Source of the DNA: Tupaia tana
Lineage: Eukaryota > Chordata > Mammalia > Scandentia > Tupaiidae
NCBI GenBank assembly: GCA_026018925.1
Contig: JAKSZU010000007.1
Span: 92,520,328-92,584,327 of the forward strand
Direction of reading: 5' to 3'
Length of the DNA: 64,000 nucleotides
Position 1 is the first letter of the stretch. The number at the start of each line of letters is the position of its first letter. Below, piece by piece: positions 45,562-57,250 of this stretch. Made by a program: the position numbers and the translations under genes. Under the pieces are notes generated by a model, which worked only from the letters and a program-made list of their open reading frames with translations, had not been told where the DNA came from and searched no databases.

Positions 45562-45835
45562 TTTTTTTTTTTTTTTTTTCTTTTTTTGGAGAGGTTTTTG
45601 CTATAGGGCACGTGCGCTCGCCAGACAGACAGAGAGAGACAGAGAGATAGAAAGCAGGAAATCACCCCCCAGGGGGGATGGCCACGCCGCAATCCCTTCT
45701 CCATTCTCCTCTCGGGATCTTGGGCACGCACGCACACGCGCCCGGCGTGAGTTTAAGCCGCCGGGTCCGGGACTCGAACCGCGGTCGACTACGTGGGAGT
45801 CCAGCGACACAGCCATCACGCTAACTGCTGGTCCC
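45562..45835 (-). repeat. Long-form SINE, antisense, near-consensus, with perfect target duplication
   Basis: AGGAGTGAGTCTCTT occurs intact on both sides (45547-45561 and 45836-45850). Box B strand GGGACTCGAACC is perfect. Probably the youngest insertion in the window. Confidence 0.97.
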
Positions 45836-45850
45836 AGGAGTGAGTCTCTT

Positions 45851-46665
45851 AACGGTTTTGGTCTGGGTAAGCCCCCACCCCAGCACCTCAGAGTCTAGGC
45901 TGGGGCAGTTGGAGGGGTACCAGAGGAGGGCAGGGCTCGTCCCAGCCTCCCCCCGCCTCATCGATGTCAAGGTATCTCAGCCCTGCTGGCCCACCGCCCC
46001 TGCAGTGGCTGCGCTGCAAGGTCTGGGAGCCTGGCCAGCCCTAGCCCCATGGAGTGACCTGGGAAAGTCTCTCCCTGCCTGGGCTCCCGACTCCTCCTAA
46101 TCTGGACTGAGGGGGTTGGGCGGCGACATGCAAGGCTCCTCCAGCTCTGCATTTATTATTTCAGGATCCCGGCCTCGCACAGCTTTCCTTCCTGCACTGC
46201 AGGAGCCTGTGATGAGCCGTCCCCTCGCTCGGGCCTCCACAACATCTTCTCGGCCCGGGCACCTGTCCAGCCTCGCCAGCTTGGCCTCACGGCTGCCCCG
46301 CGCAGGATGGTGGGAAGCAGAGAGGAAGAGGGGCTGCAGGAGGGGAGCCCCGCCCTCAACATCTGCTGAGGCCTCGGCAAACCCCAAGTTTCGTGGCTGG
46401 AATCTTCCTTGGGAGGCTGCTCGGCAGTGATGAGCTAACAGCGAGACTGCCAGACTGACCTCGGAGGAGTCCCGCCCAAGCCCTGGCTCGGAGCCCCAAA
46501 TTCCACCCCATCCTGGGGGAAGCCTGGCTTGCCTTCCCGGACAGGGCAGCAAAGGGCTGGTGCCGCCCACTTCGGGGGTTCCTTGTTGGCCAGGACAAGT
46601 CCCTCTGCCCTCAGCCTGGGCTTGCTACCCACCGCCAGCCCCTGGACTCCTGCCCCACGGCACTC
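45851..46665. other. ASAP3: ASAP3 intron 1, unique, GC-rich
   Basis: No repeat or exon recognised. Confidence 0.4.
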
Positions 46666-46667
46666 TT

Positions 46668-46935
46668 GGCAATTTCCTAAACATGCCGGGCTGTTTCCAG
46701 CCACCAGACCTTTGCTCATGCCGCTCCCTCTGCCCGGAGGCTCCCAGCTTAGGGGTCACCTCCTCAGGCTTTTATCACGTGTGTCCTGACACCACTCATG
46801 CCTGAGGGTCACGGGCTAAAAGGGCGGGGACTGGCTCTTTTGCCTTTGTACCTGGGTGACCGAGCACAGGGCATGGCACGTGGACTCCAGGGGCGCCACA
46901 CTGGGATGAACGAATGAGCACATGAATGAATGGGT
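46668..46935 (+). repeat. L2 3' region
   Basis: CCAGACCTTTGCTCATGCCG, GGGGTCACCTCCTCAGGC, GGGCGGGGACTGGCTCTTTT, GATGAACGAATGAGCACATG follow the L2 3' consensus. Confidence 0.75.
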
Positions 46936-47024
46936 TGAGCAACGCCCTACGGGAGCACAGGAAAGCTAGGAGGGGACACAAACTCCAGCTTTCATGTCAC
47001 ACTGTCCTAAGGTGCACATGCTGG

Positions 47025-47115
47025 TGCCAGTACTCTGAGCTGTGACAAGTGACTTAGCTCTCTGTGCCTCCAAGTCCCCATCTGTCAAGTGGGATAACAA
47101 CAGCACCCTCAGCAC
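47025..47115 (+). repeat. MIR
   Basis: GTGACTTAGCTCTCTGTGCC, CCCATCTGTCAAGTGGGAT. Confidence 0.7.
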
Positions 47116-47384
47116 CCTGACCTCCGCAGGCATGGACACACCCAGCCCAGGGCCTGAGGTTGAGGAAGGCTCCTGCCCACCGACACCTCCCCCGGGCCCA
47201 GCCTGCCCAGGGGAATCACCCAGGTGCTTACAAAGAACAGTAAGGACGCCAAGGCCTCACCAGATGTTTCAGGTCAGGGCCCTGGGCGGTGGTGGTGAGG
47301 GGCGGGCAGGGGGCAGGGGGCACTAGGGGAGTAAGCGGCCCCACCCGGCTCTGGGGCCCAAGCCTGGACTCTGCACCGACTGCT

Positions 47385-47525
47385 CATAAAGTTGTCAGAT
47401 TTAGCAAAAACAAATTTGGAGCATGCCGTTCTACTTGAGTTACAGCTAATCCATGAGTAATTGTTTAGTGTAAGTGTGTCCCACGGCATCCTGCATGCCA
47501 CCTGGCAACCCGGCATTCCAGGCCA
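47385..47525. repeat. Ancient DNA-transposon-like (MER53-type) fragment
   Basis: TTGTCAGATTTAGCAAAAAC, GTTACAGCTAATCCATGAG, GTAAGTGTGTCCC, CCTGGCAACCCGGC. The family name is from memory. Confidence 0.5.
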
Positions 47526-47639
47526 GCTACCCCTCCGGGCCGCACGAGTTCCCTCGCTCAGTGGTTACACAGGTTAATGTATGGAAAACACTCGCCACAC
47601 TGTCTGGTGCTTGCTCTTTCTATTTTCATTGCTTTTAAA

Positions 47640-47905
47640 GCAACTGAGACAACACCGCCGAACCTTGAAAACACGATAATGACAGACACCAGACACAGGG
47701 CCACATGTCGTAGGACTCCATGTATCAACGCTCAGAAAAGGCAAATCCACAGAGACGGAAAGCTGCCGGGGCCGGAAGGAGAGGGGAGTGGCCACTGATC
47801 AGTACGGGCTTTCTTTTTTGGGAGGCAGAAATGCTTTGGAATTAGATGGGCTGAAGGGTGCACAACGGTAGAAATACACTCAACTGGACACCTTAAAATG
47901 GTTAA
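47640..47905 (+). repeat. L1M 3' UTR fragment
   Basis: GGCAAATCCACAGAGACGG, GGAATTAGATGGGCTGAAGG, CACCTTAAAATGGTTAACAT are an old L1 3' end. Confidence 0.7.
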
Positions 47906-47909
47906 CATG

Positions 47910-48160
47910 CGGGCCAGCTAGTACCACAGTGGGTAGGTGCCTGGACCCCACATGGCTGACTCTGTGGTTCGAGTCCTGGGCCCCATGGCTTGAGGGACGT
48001 GCTGGGTGTGTGTGTGTGTGTACCCAAAGTCCCTAAAGGAGAAATGAATAAGTAGGGATTGCAGCGTGGCCACCCTCCTCCCGAGAGATGCCTTATCACA
48101 ATTCTCTCTTTTTCTCTATTACTCTCTTTTCAGCAAGTGTATGTTCGCTCTAGCAAAGTT
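47910..48160 (+). repeat. tRNA-derived SINE
   Basis: GCGGGCCAGCTAGTACCACA head to TTCGCTCTAGCAAAGTTTTC. Confidence 0.8.
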
Positions 48161-48779
48161 TTCAAAAATGGCTAAAATGTTCACCCTCCTGCCCCCTGGA
48201 TCGAGCCAGGTTAGAGCCCCCTACTTATTCTCTTTCCATCTCTATTTTATTATTTTTTAAGTTCTTAGCTCTCTGTCACTCTGTTGTCTTGCGAAGTATT
48301 ACCTTTCCCCCGACCCACGGAGGACGAGCCAATCACCAGCCAGCTCTATCTGAGTTCTGAGCACTCTTTTGCTTTTAAAAAATTTTTTCTTATTTTTGTT
48401 TTTGTCTTTTGTTGGGTTTGCTTTTTGTTGTTTTCTTTTCCTTTTTTTACCTTTCTCACTTTTATGCTCAGCATCTACACTCTGAGTTTCTAGACAGGTG
48501 TAGGTGCACAGTAGCCAGATATCTGAATACTTTCAGGGTCAGATTCATCCTCAATTTCCATTGAATCTGCTGCACAAAGGGAGAAAAACGGTACTGCTTA
48601 GAGATTGCAGCTCACCTCCTCCTGCATGCCTCTGAATCCTCAGATTTAACTCTAAAAACAAGGAAAAAAACATATAATCCATAAGGTGACCAGAAACCAC
48701 CGCAGAGGCACAAAAGATGAGAAACCAAGAGAAGATCTCTCCCCTAAGGGAAAATAACTCCTCATCCTCCACAGACAGT

Positions 48780-50230
48780 ACAAGGGAACTCGTGGAAATG
48801 TCAGATTAAGAATTTAAAATATTCATAGTGACAAAGCTAACAGAGATGCAAGAGACGAGAGACAACAAACTCCGGAAGATGCAGGAGAAAAGAGACAACG
48901 AGCTCCAGGAGGTGAGGAAGTTTTTGCATGATCTGAAAGAGGAAATACACACCATAAAAAAAGAATCAAACGGGGGACCAGCAGTTAGCGTAATGGCTAT
49001 GTCGCTGGACTCCCATGTAGTCCACCGTGGTTTGAGTCCTGGACCCGGTGGCTTAAACTCACACCAGGCGTGTGTGCGTGCGTGCCCAAGATCCCGAGAG
49101 GAGAATGGAGAAGGGATTGCGGCGTGACCATCCCTCCCGGGGGGTGATTTCTCACTTTCTGTCTCTCTGTCTCTCTCTGTCTTTTTGGCAAGCATACGCA
49201 CCCTATAGCAAAACCCTCTCCAATAAATAAATACTTTCAAGGGAGGTTTTGACTTCCTGTATTACAGCTTCATCTCTAACAATTCCTTTCTTTTAAGAAG
49301 ATCTTCTTGGGTTGATTCTATGTGGGTCCTTTGTATTTTTTGGGTCTGGATAACTGAGTGCCTCTCTAGGTTTGGAAAGTTTTCTTCCAGGATTTCATGG
49401 ACTGGATTACCAATGCCCTTATTAGTCTCTTCAGCCTCTGGGATACCAATGACCCCGATGTTTGGGCGTTTAATGGTATCTAGTATTATTCGTACGTTAT
49501 TCTCATTTTGGGGGGTTGTTTTCTTAGTCTTTTGGGAGAATTTATCTAGGTCAGAGGTTCTATCTTATACATCTGAGATTCAATAGCCAGATTGACCAAA
49601 ACCATAGACAGAGATAAGATATTAATATTGGCAAGAGAGAAATGTCAAGTTACTTTCAAAGGATATCCCATAAGGCTAACGTCGGACCTCTCATTGGAAA
49701 CGATGCGAGCAAGGAAAGAATAAAAAATATATTTAAAATGTTATGTGAAAAACAATTTCAACCAAGGATACTATACCCAGCAAGATTATCCCTCATATGG
49801 GGAAAAACAGCCAAAAACATTCTCAGATAAAACCTGAAAGAATTTACCAACACCAGACAGCTCTCCAAGAAGTGCTGAAGGGAGTGCTAGACCAGGAAAA
49901 CTAACGGACACACAGAAATAAGAGCACAAGAAACAACCCAGAGAATGGCTGGCCTAATGGTGGGGACGAGTCCAGAGCTGAATGTTAACCTCCAGAGTTT
50001 ACATGGAAATGCACAGTAACACTGCAAATTCAATAGAAGAGAGGTTAATTACTTGAGACTGAACTGGTGAAATAGAATTTTATGACTTTTAACTAAAACA
50101 TTACTGATTTTCTCCAATGCTTTGATTTCCATTATTTAAGGATTTTTTGTCTTCTTTTGAACTGTTGATAGTTTCATCTACCTACTATTTGAACTGAATC
50201 CTAACCTCTTAATATTTTTTTAGTTTGAGC
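48780..50230 (+). mobile_element. Dead L1/HAL1-like element with ORF1 remnants and an inverted middle part
   Basis: Plus-strand 48830-48970 encodes a heptad-like coiled coil (MQEKRDNELQEVRKFLHDLK) as in L1 ORF1. A young SINE follows (48976-49230). Next, 49235-49565 reads in the opposite direction and encodes an L1 ORF1 RRM-like stretch (KRPNIGVIGIPEAEETNKG; LEENFPNLERHSVIQ). Then 49570-49830 is plus again and encodes the ORF1 C-terminal domain (KNIFKMLCEKQFQPRILYPA). No ORF2/reverse transcriptase is seen before 50.2 kb, which fits HAL1 (half-L1). Frames are broken; this is a fossil. Confidence 0.75.
48976..49230 (+). repeat. Long-form SINE inside the L1/HAL1-like element
   Basis: GGGACCAGCAGTTAGCGTAA to CACCCTATAGCAAAACCCTC. 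Confidence 0.93.
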
Positions 50231-50255
50231 TATTAAAACTAAAACTGTTTTTCTT

Positions 50256-50450
50256 GGGGCCAGCAGCTGGTGTGGTGGTTAAGACACTGGAATTCCCACA
50301 TGGCCGACCACAGTTCCAGTCTTGAACCTGGAAGCTTGCACACTCTCTCTCTCTCTCTTTCTCTCTCTGCCTTTCTCTGGCAAAAACCCATGTGAAAAAA
50401 TAATAATAAATAAATAAGTGAATAAAATAATTTTTTAAAAAAACTGTTCT
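50256..50450 (+). repeat. Short-form SINE
   Basis: GGGGCCAGCAGCTGGTGTGG to GGCAAAAACCCATGTGAAAA; box B GGTT strand weakened (AGTTCCAGTC). Confidence 0.88.
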
Positions 50451-50475
50451 TCAAATTAAAAAAAATGCATTAAAG

Positions 50476-50755
50476 GGACCAGCAGTTGGCGTAATGGCTA
50501 TGTCGCTGGACTCCCATGTAGTCGACCGCAGTTCGAGTCCCGGACCCGGTGGCTTGAACTCACACTGGGCCCATGTGCATGCGTGCCCAAGATCCCAAGA
50601 GGAGAATGGAGGAGAAGGGACTGCAGCGTGGCCATCCCCCTGGGGGGTGATTTCTCTCTTCCTGTCTCTCTGTCTCTCTCTGTCTTCTGGCGAGTGCATG
50701 CGCCCTATAGCAAAAAACCTCTCCAAAAAAAAAGAAAGAAAGAGAAAAAAAAAAC
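50476..50755 (+). repeat. Long-form SINE, young
   Basis: GGGACCAGCAGTTGGCGTAA, box B AGTTCGAGTCC, CGCCCTATAGCAAAAAACC tail. Confidence 0.94.
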
Positions 50756-51235
50756 CTATTTAATGACTGCAATAAGCTATATAGTTCTAGCTAGGTGCCA
50801 CTTTATAGTATGTTCAGTTTACTTACTGAGGTTTACGGCTAAAGTCAGACATGTGTTCACAGATATGTATATACCAGTGATGTTTGCTACTGAACATTTT
50901 TAGACTAATTAAGATCTTTAGTGAATCAATAAAATGTGGGGGGGAAAAGCCATGAAAAACAACTGTAGATCCCAGAGACACTGTGGGAGGAGGGTAGGAA
51001 ATGGCAGAGGGAGAGAGATAGGGAATCAAGGGGATAAAAAAAGCAAAATATGTAGGAAACAAGAAATGGAAAATTATTTGTTGATGCTAACATGTATGGC
51101 AACATCCTTGATTAAGCCAATATACAGTGTATTCTGGATGGGAAATCTCATGTTGTATACTGTACTGATGTACAGAGAGAGAATGTAAAGAGAGAGAGAG
51201 AAAGAAAGGAAAAAAGAAAGAAATGGCTGAAATGG
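50756..51235 (+). mobile_element. 3' UTR-like end of the L1/HAL1-related element
   Basis: G8 then a purine tract (50936-51040), followed by AAATTATTTGTTGATGC and GTTGTATACTGTACTGATG, ending in GA/A-rich sequence. The last 110 bases align with 8296-8415 in the unclassified retroposon. Probably the continuation of 48780-50230, separated by two SINEs. Confidence 0.6.
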
Positions 51236-51239
51236 TGTC

Positions 51240-51550
51240 TTTTATGTTACATGAACTTTATCTCCATGACAAAATGACACCTGCTGTTAGGTGCAGCCAG
51301 ACCTGAGACCCGCGCAGGTCCTCAGCCAGCATTTGATAAACGAATGGGCCCAGTTACTTCGTGGGAGGGTAAAGAAAGTGCCCTGCAAGGCCGAGGCCAC
51401 GTGACCTCCAGGTTCTGATCCCCAGGCTGGCCTGAAACCTGCATGGGCTCCGGGATCCCAAGGAGCTGGGGGGCAGGAAAAAGGGAATCGTGACGCAGCA
51501 AGAGCCTGTCTAGAGTGCCCCTCTCTCTCATGTGTGCACGCTCTCCATCA
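51240..51550. other. ASAP3: ASAP3 intron 1, unique
   Basis: No repeat is clear; the 51350-51550 stretch could be a highly diverged antisense SINE. Confidence 0.35.
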
Positions 51551-51593
51551 TTAAAAAAAAAAAAAGATTAAAAATTTTAAAAGAAAAAGAAGA

Positions 51594-51636
51594 CAACCCC
51601 AGTTCAAGTCCCAGACCTGGAGGTTTAATTTCTCAT

Positions 51637-51672
<36 letters not shown>

Positions 51673-51748
51673 GAGCACATGCACCCTAAAGCAAATTAAA
51701 AAGTAATAATAATAATAAAGTTAAATAAATAATTATTTCCTTAAAGGA
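51594..51748 (+). repeat. Short-form SINE, 5' truncated, with (CT)n
   Basis: Starts at box B (CAGTTCAAGTCC), then (CT)18 and CACCCTAAAGCAAATTAAAA. Confidence 0.85.
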
Positions 51749-52004
51749 AAAGAAGTGACTGAATGGGAGAGAGCAGAAGGCAGAGGGAGCCCTGGCTTGT
51801 CCAATACCGGGCTCGGCTGCTCGCTCCGACCTGGAGGTACGAGCCCTCTTCCTGCTGTGGTGCAGGACTGCACAGACACTGTGGCGCCCCCTGCAGCAAC
51901 GACCTCGTCCCTGTGGCAGTTACTTCCCTCCTTTTCTCTGCGTACTTTCTGATCCCTTTAAGTACTCTCTGTGCAGGCTCACTGAGCTTTTAGTGAAAGG
52001 AAAT

Positions 52005-52230
52005 TTAATTTTTATTTTTAAGGTTTTGCCATAGGGTAGGTGCACTCGCCAGGGAGACAGACAGTGCGAGAGAAAGTGAGAAATCAATCCCTCCTCCTCC
52101 ATTTGCCTCCTGGAATGTTGGGTATACACATGCGCCTGGAGTAATTTTTAAGCCACCAGGTCTAGGACTGGAGCCACAATCAGCCATGTGGAGTTTAGCG
52201 CCCTAATCACCACACCACTTGCTGGTCCCA
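52005..52230 (-). repeat. Long-form SINE, antisense
   Basis: TTAAGGTTTTGCCATAGGGT to CACACCACTTGCTGGTCCC. Confidence 0.88.
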
Positions 52231-52239
52231 GTAAAAGGA

Positions 52240-52730
52240 AATTTTCAAAAAGTATTAAGGACCTGTGGGACCAGCAGTTAGAGTAATGGCTATGTCGCTG
52301 GACTCCCATGTAGTCAACCACGGTTTGAGTCCTGAACCTGGTGGCTTAAAACTCACGCTGGGCGCGTGTGTGTGCGTGCCCAAGATCCCGAGAGGAGAAT
52401 GGAGGAGAAAGGATTGTGGTGTGGCCATCCCCCCTGGGGGGTGATTTCTCACTTTCTGTCTCCCTGGTGAGCACACGTGCCCTACAGCAAAAAACCTCTC
52501 CAAAATAAATAAATAAATAAATAAAGTATTAAGGACCTGTTATGTGTCAGGTAATACTAGATATTTTATATGTAATCCCCTCAAACAAACCCATGAGATA
52601 GTTATCATCAACCCTAATTTACAGATGGACAGAGATTCAGAAAGGTCAAGCCACTTTCCTGAGGTCACACAGCCAGTAAGGATTCAAACCCAGGCCTGCC
52701 AGACTTCAGTTACCACAGCCCTCACCCATA
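52240..52730 (-). repeat. MIR (antisense) split by a long-form SINE
   Basis: SINE 52267-52524 (plus) is flanked by AGTATTAAGGACCTGT on both sides (52251 and 52525). MIR continues as ATGTGTCAGGTAATACTAG, CTGAGGTCACACAGCCAGTA. Confidence 0.93.
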
Positions 52731-52869
52731 CCCCTGTGTGCTGTGGGCTGTCAATCACCTTTTCACGGGCAGAGTCCTTCTCCATGTCTGCTCACCGCCC
52801 TGCCCTCAGAGACTACTTCTGTACCCAGCAGGTGCCCAGCAGAGATGGTCTGGTGGATGACTAACGGTG

Positions 52870-53050
52870 AGTGAGCCTGCAACAGCTCACTCCACAGACT
52901 TCACGCTGCCTGCTCGTCACCGTCAGCTGGAACTTCAAAACTGCTCACCTCCCCAGGCCTCATCCCAGGAGATTCTGATTCAGTAGGTCACGCCTGCACT
53001 GACCCAGCGAGGCCCAATCACAATGTCCCGGGGCTCCGAGGAGCCACTCA
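52870..53050 (-). repeat. MER5-like DNA transposon fragment
   Basis: TCCCAGGAGATTCTGATTCA then GTAGGTC is the internal MER5 motif. Confidence 0.6.
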
Positions 53051-54240
53051 GGGGCCCCTGTGGGCCTCATGGCCTCCCTGTTCTGGGCCCAGGCACTCGC
53101 CAGGCCCATCTGTCACTGTCTGAGGATGAGTTCACTGCACTGCCTTCGGGGAAATACCTCCTGCTCTAACTGAAGCTGCAGTTCTGTTCCAAATCCACCC
53201 GTGTCACCTCGGTAGCCAGAAACAGCTAAGAAGTGAGCACCAGAGACAACCGAAGTCGGGAGCAGGGGGAGCCTTTGAGGGCTGGTCCCGAGGCTGAGAG
53301 TTCTGGGGAGACTGCAGTGCCCTGTGCAGGAGCAGCTGGCAGGCAAGACCTGGGCTCGGGGAGCTGGGTGCAAGCCCAGCCCAGAAACCCTCTTGGCCCC
53401 AAGGCCCTGGCTGCCCCCCCGCCCCCCTCCCCCGTCTGCACTCCCCTCCCCAGGAAAACATCTCATCTGTCACCTCCTCAAGTCAGTCTGGACTGTGCGG
53501 AGAAGGAAATGGCACTAAATCTGTCCTGAGAGTCACCAAGCCAGGGGGCTTTTCTTACTCCACCTCTGGGCATCTGGGCAGCATCTCAAAGCGCTGCGTG
53601 TCACTCCCTCCTGAGCCAGCCTCTCCCAGCTCCTGAGGCCCCCTCACGGCAGCTGCCGGTCTCTCCTACCGCAGTCCCAGTACGGGACTCTCGGACCTCT
53701 CACGGGTGAGCGTACACCCTGCAGTCTGCCCCCCAGAAAATGATGCCTGCAGCTGTGGTTCATGGGCACCCCCGTGGGGTCGCTTCAGATTACAGTCAGG
53801 TACAGACCCTCGGACACCCCCACTGCTGTCAGTCTAGCCTCTAAGCCCTGCCTTTGTCTGGGGAGTTACTTGCTGCGTTCGCCTCCCAGAAAAGGTGAAA
53901 GCACCCAAGCCTGGTTTTTCCAGTCTCCTTTGCACTTAGGCTCAAGCAGGCAGAGGCTCCCCGGGAGAGGGAGGCGCTGCATCAGGAGCAGAGAGTGGAA
54001 TGTCCACTCTAAGCTGGGGGCAACAGCGGGATAGCGCCCGGTGTCTGGCCAACGTGGCGCTGTGAGCTGTGGCATTTAGCGCATGGCAAGGGTGTCCTGC
54101 CAAGCGGGCTCACGGCGTGACTTTGGCTGCGTTCCGACCCGCTGCCCGGCCCCAGTGCAGTTTCCCAGAAATTCTGTAGCAGTGAATATTCCCTTTCAGT
54201 GAATCCCTTTTGTTTAAATCTACTCAGGTTGGTTTGTTGC
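53051..54240. other. ASAP3: ASAP3 intron 1, unique
   Basis: No exon or confident repeat found. Confidence 0.4.
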
Positions 54241-54242
54241 TT

Positions 54243-54244
<2 letters not shown>

Positions 54245-54278
<34 letters not shown>
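54245..54278. repeat. Pure A tract of about 34
   Basis: Uninterrupted adenines after TTTGTTGCTTGC with no SINE body before it. Confidence 0.95.
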
Positions 54279-54279
<1 letters not shown>

Positions 54280-54984
54280 CCTAAGACACAGCTGCTGGAC
54301 ATTACCCCCCCGGGCACAATGCCAGGCGATCGTACCCAGGGGCAAGTTTGAAGCCCCTACATCAACGCCAACAACCTCCACTGCGCATCTCAGCCACCTC
54401 CTTGCGCTCCAGAAACCCAACTGCCTTCTCCTTTGAGTTTACTTATTTCCTTTATGAGCAAAAGAGAGGGAAAGTAAGAGAGAGAGAGAGAGAGAAGGCA
54501 TCTGCACCCAGCAAGGTCACCCTGACCCCACCCTGACTTTCAGCCAGCCCTGGATCAGGGGCACACGCATGCATGTATGCAGGGGAGCGATGCTGGTGGC
54601 CCTGACTCGGGGACACGCAGAAGTGGGCAGACTGCAGACGTGCTTAGAAGGCTGAACCGATGCCCCTCGGTGGTGAAGGCTGCACGTGTGTGAGGCTGCT
54701 GGCCTGGGTAGAAGGCAGCACGCACTCGGAGGGCCAGCCCAAGGCGGTCCACGCGCACGTGGTCTAGGGGAAGCATGAAGGGAGCAGTGCGGCACAAGGC
54801 TCTGGGCTGGAGGGGCGGGCGCGGGAGACACCGAGGGACGGCGGGGACCGAAGCCAGTGTGCGAGCAAGGCTGCCTGGAGAGAACGGCAGAGGTGAGGAC
54901 CCAGCAGACCTCAGGGGAGGCCCGACGGGGAGGGTCCTCGAGCTGCTTTGCGCAGGCGTCCTCACTGACTCGTCGACCTGCTTG

Positions 54985-55085
54985 CGTGTGTCTTTCCCAG
55001 AAGACTGTCAGCGCCACGGGGCAGGGACTGCACCTCTTTTCCTGGCGCTGCGTCTGCCCCCTCCTGCAGCACATCCACGTGCCCA
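54985..55085 (+). repeat. L2 fragment
   Basis: AGACTGTCAGCGCCACGGGG then CAGGGACTGCACCTC, the L2 3' phrase. Confidence 0.65.
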
Positions 55086-56205
55086 CCAGGGCTGGCGTGG
55101 AGCAGTCCCCATGCACTATGCTGGGCTCTGTGTCCCTTGGCAGGACCAGCCTCAGCCGTTCCTGGGGCAAGACAACTGGCTCCACTGTCCCTTCCGCTCG
55201 GCCACGAGGCCACACTTAACTGGCACTCGAGGTCCCCCGAGTCCAGCTGCACTTTAGCTTTCAATTCACCTGTTAGATTTGCTTACGCCTGAGCTTTCCA
55301 AACTGGGACTCACCTACACCTGGGGTGCGCATAGATGATCTACACCCGGGAGGCACCGGGCTGGACGGGCACGGCATCTCTCCCGGAAGTTCGGGCTGTG
55401 TCAACAGACAGGAGTGACTGCGGACATTCCTGGGGAGGCCTTTCGGGCCCTGCCCCTCTTCTCTGAGAGGTGTCCCCTCCCACGGGGTGAGGTGTGTGGT
55501 CACGTCTGCCCCGCGAGTCTATCCCTCCGTGACCTGTACTGATGGAAGCAGGGCGGAGAGCCAGCTCCTGGAACCAATCCAGAAGCTGGGCTGGGAAGTG
55601 GGACGGAGGCCGGCTCAGTCACCTTCGGACACTGCTCTGTGAGGACAGGAGAGCGCGGGCCCGTGTGAGACGGTGACCAGAGGCGCCTGGCTCCTGCCTG
55701 CCCGTCCAGCCTGGAGCGCCAGGCCCTGCTGAGCTCGGCCTTGACCTCCTCACCCGGGGCCAGGAGGCACCTCGAGTTCTTTCAAATGAGTTTTCCTTCA
55801 ACAGAAACAAGCTTGAGACAGTTCACATTCCTTGCAAACAATCTCTAAGATTACATCATTTTCACACTCAAATATGGGCATACTATAAAGTGAAATATAA
55901 AATTCACAATATTAAAATTAAGAATTAAATTCTTTCTAAGCCAAGATCCAAAAAGCGAAAGCGACTAAGGCAAAGATAAATCCGACTCTAGCAGAATTTA
56001 AACTGCACGTTACAAGACGCGATGCCAATTTAGGTGACCCTCCTCCCACCGAGCCGCTAGACGCTGAGGATGCATTTTCTACTACGACACACCGGGAAGC
56101 TCCTACATTTCTACAGCGGTGACCTCTGGGGAGAGGACAGGGATGGTGAGATGCAGTCACAGACTTTTCCTGTTACAGTTTAAACTTCTCAACTGAAAGT
56201 TATTA
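55086..56205. other. ASAP3: ASAP3 intron 1, unique, turning A/T-rich
   Basis: Nothing recognised. Confidence 0.4.
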
Positions 56206-56207
56206 TG

Positions 56208-56390
56208 GGGCCTACAGATGGCGTGGCGGTTAACAAGCTGGACTCTCACATGGCCAACCATGGTTCAAATCCTGGACCTGGCAGCTTGCTTTCTCATTCC
56301 CCCCTCACCCCGACTCTGTCTCTCTCTGGTCAAATTTTTAAAATAATAATAATAAATAAAATTAAATAATTATTTTTAAAAAAAGAAAGT
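56208..56390 (+). repeat. Short-form SINE
   Basis: GGGGCCTACAGATGGCGTGG to TGGTCAAATTTTTAAAATAA. Confidence 0.88.
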
Positions 56391-56439
56391 TATTTTGTCC
56401 TTTGCCCAGTTATAATTCTATTTTAAAATTAAATATATG

Positions 56440-56513
56440 TATGTGCATGATATATATATACACACACACACATATATATATGTGTATATATATACACACA
56501 CACACATATATAT

Positions 56514-56555
<42 letters not shown>

Positions 56556-56568
56556 TACACACACACAG
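56440..56568. repeat. (TA)n/(CA)n microsatellite
   Basis: Alternating TATATA and CACACA blocks, including about 16 TA at 56520-56553; strongly self-complementary. Confidence 0.95.
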
Positions 56569-56587
56569 GCCTTTAAAAGTCTCTTGT

Positions 56588-56848
56588 ATGGGACGAGCAG
56601 TTGGCATAATGGTTACGATGCTGGACTCCCATGTAGTCGATCGTGGTTCAAGTCCCGGACCCGGTGGCTTAAACTCACACCAGGCACGTGCAGTGAGTGC
56701 CCAAGATGCCGAGAGGAGAATGGAGGAGAAGGGATTACAGATTACATCCTCCCTGGGGGGTGATTTCTTGCTTTCTGTCTCTCTTTTTGGTGAGCGCACA
56801 CGCCCTATAGCAAAAACCTCTAAAAAACAAAACAAAACAAAACAAAAC
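56588..56848 (+). repeat. Long-form SINE
   Basis: GGGACGAGCAGTTGGCATAA to CCTATAGCAAAAACCTCT and (CAAAA)n. Confidence 0.92.
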
Positions 56849-57039
56849 CCTCCTGTGTGTGCTGGACTGCTTCATCTGAGACCCCCTGGGGGATGTGCTC
56901 ACTAGTAGTCTGAGATGCTTCATATCACACAAATTCTCAGCTCTGCTCACTGGGTTTACTTGGTTCCTGAAGGGCTCTCTGCCCGCTAGTCTCTGGATTC
57001 ACTCACTTGTCCTCTCTAGTAAATGGAGTTCATCTATCC

Positions 57040-57250
57040 TTCCATCTGGAGGTGTCACCTCCTCCAGAAAGCTCTCCCTGATTACGCTAGTCCTCATGCA
57101 CTCTCCTTCCCTTGCCTGGCTGGCTCATGATGGCACTGACTACCCGCCTGGGCGCTCAGGACAGACTCCACGAAGACAGGCTGCATCTCCCAGGCAGTCT
57201 GCAAACCAACGTGGCATCCTGACACCCTTGGTTCCTAGCACAGAGAGGCC
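57040..57250 (+). repeat. L2 fragment
   Basis: GTCACCTCCTCCAGAAAGC, TCTCCCTGATTACGCTAGTC, AGCAGGCT-type end near 57180. Confidence 0.65.

Noticed and set aside
45601-45819. Recurrent short ORFs of the type ...ACPRSREENGG... at many places
   Set aside because: Translations of the same SINE body in different copies; not genes.
45562-45835. tRNA gene(s), suggested by good box A and box B
   Set aside because: The acceptor stem and anticodon loop do not form and an A-rich tail follows; these are SINE heads.
54517-55215. 232-codon minus-strand ORF
   Set aside because: No recognisable domain, part of it is antisense L2, and it lies inside an intron on the gene strand.
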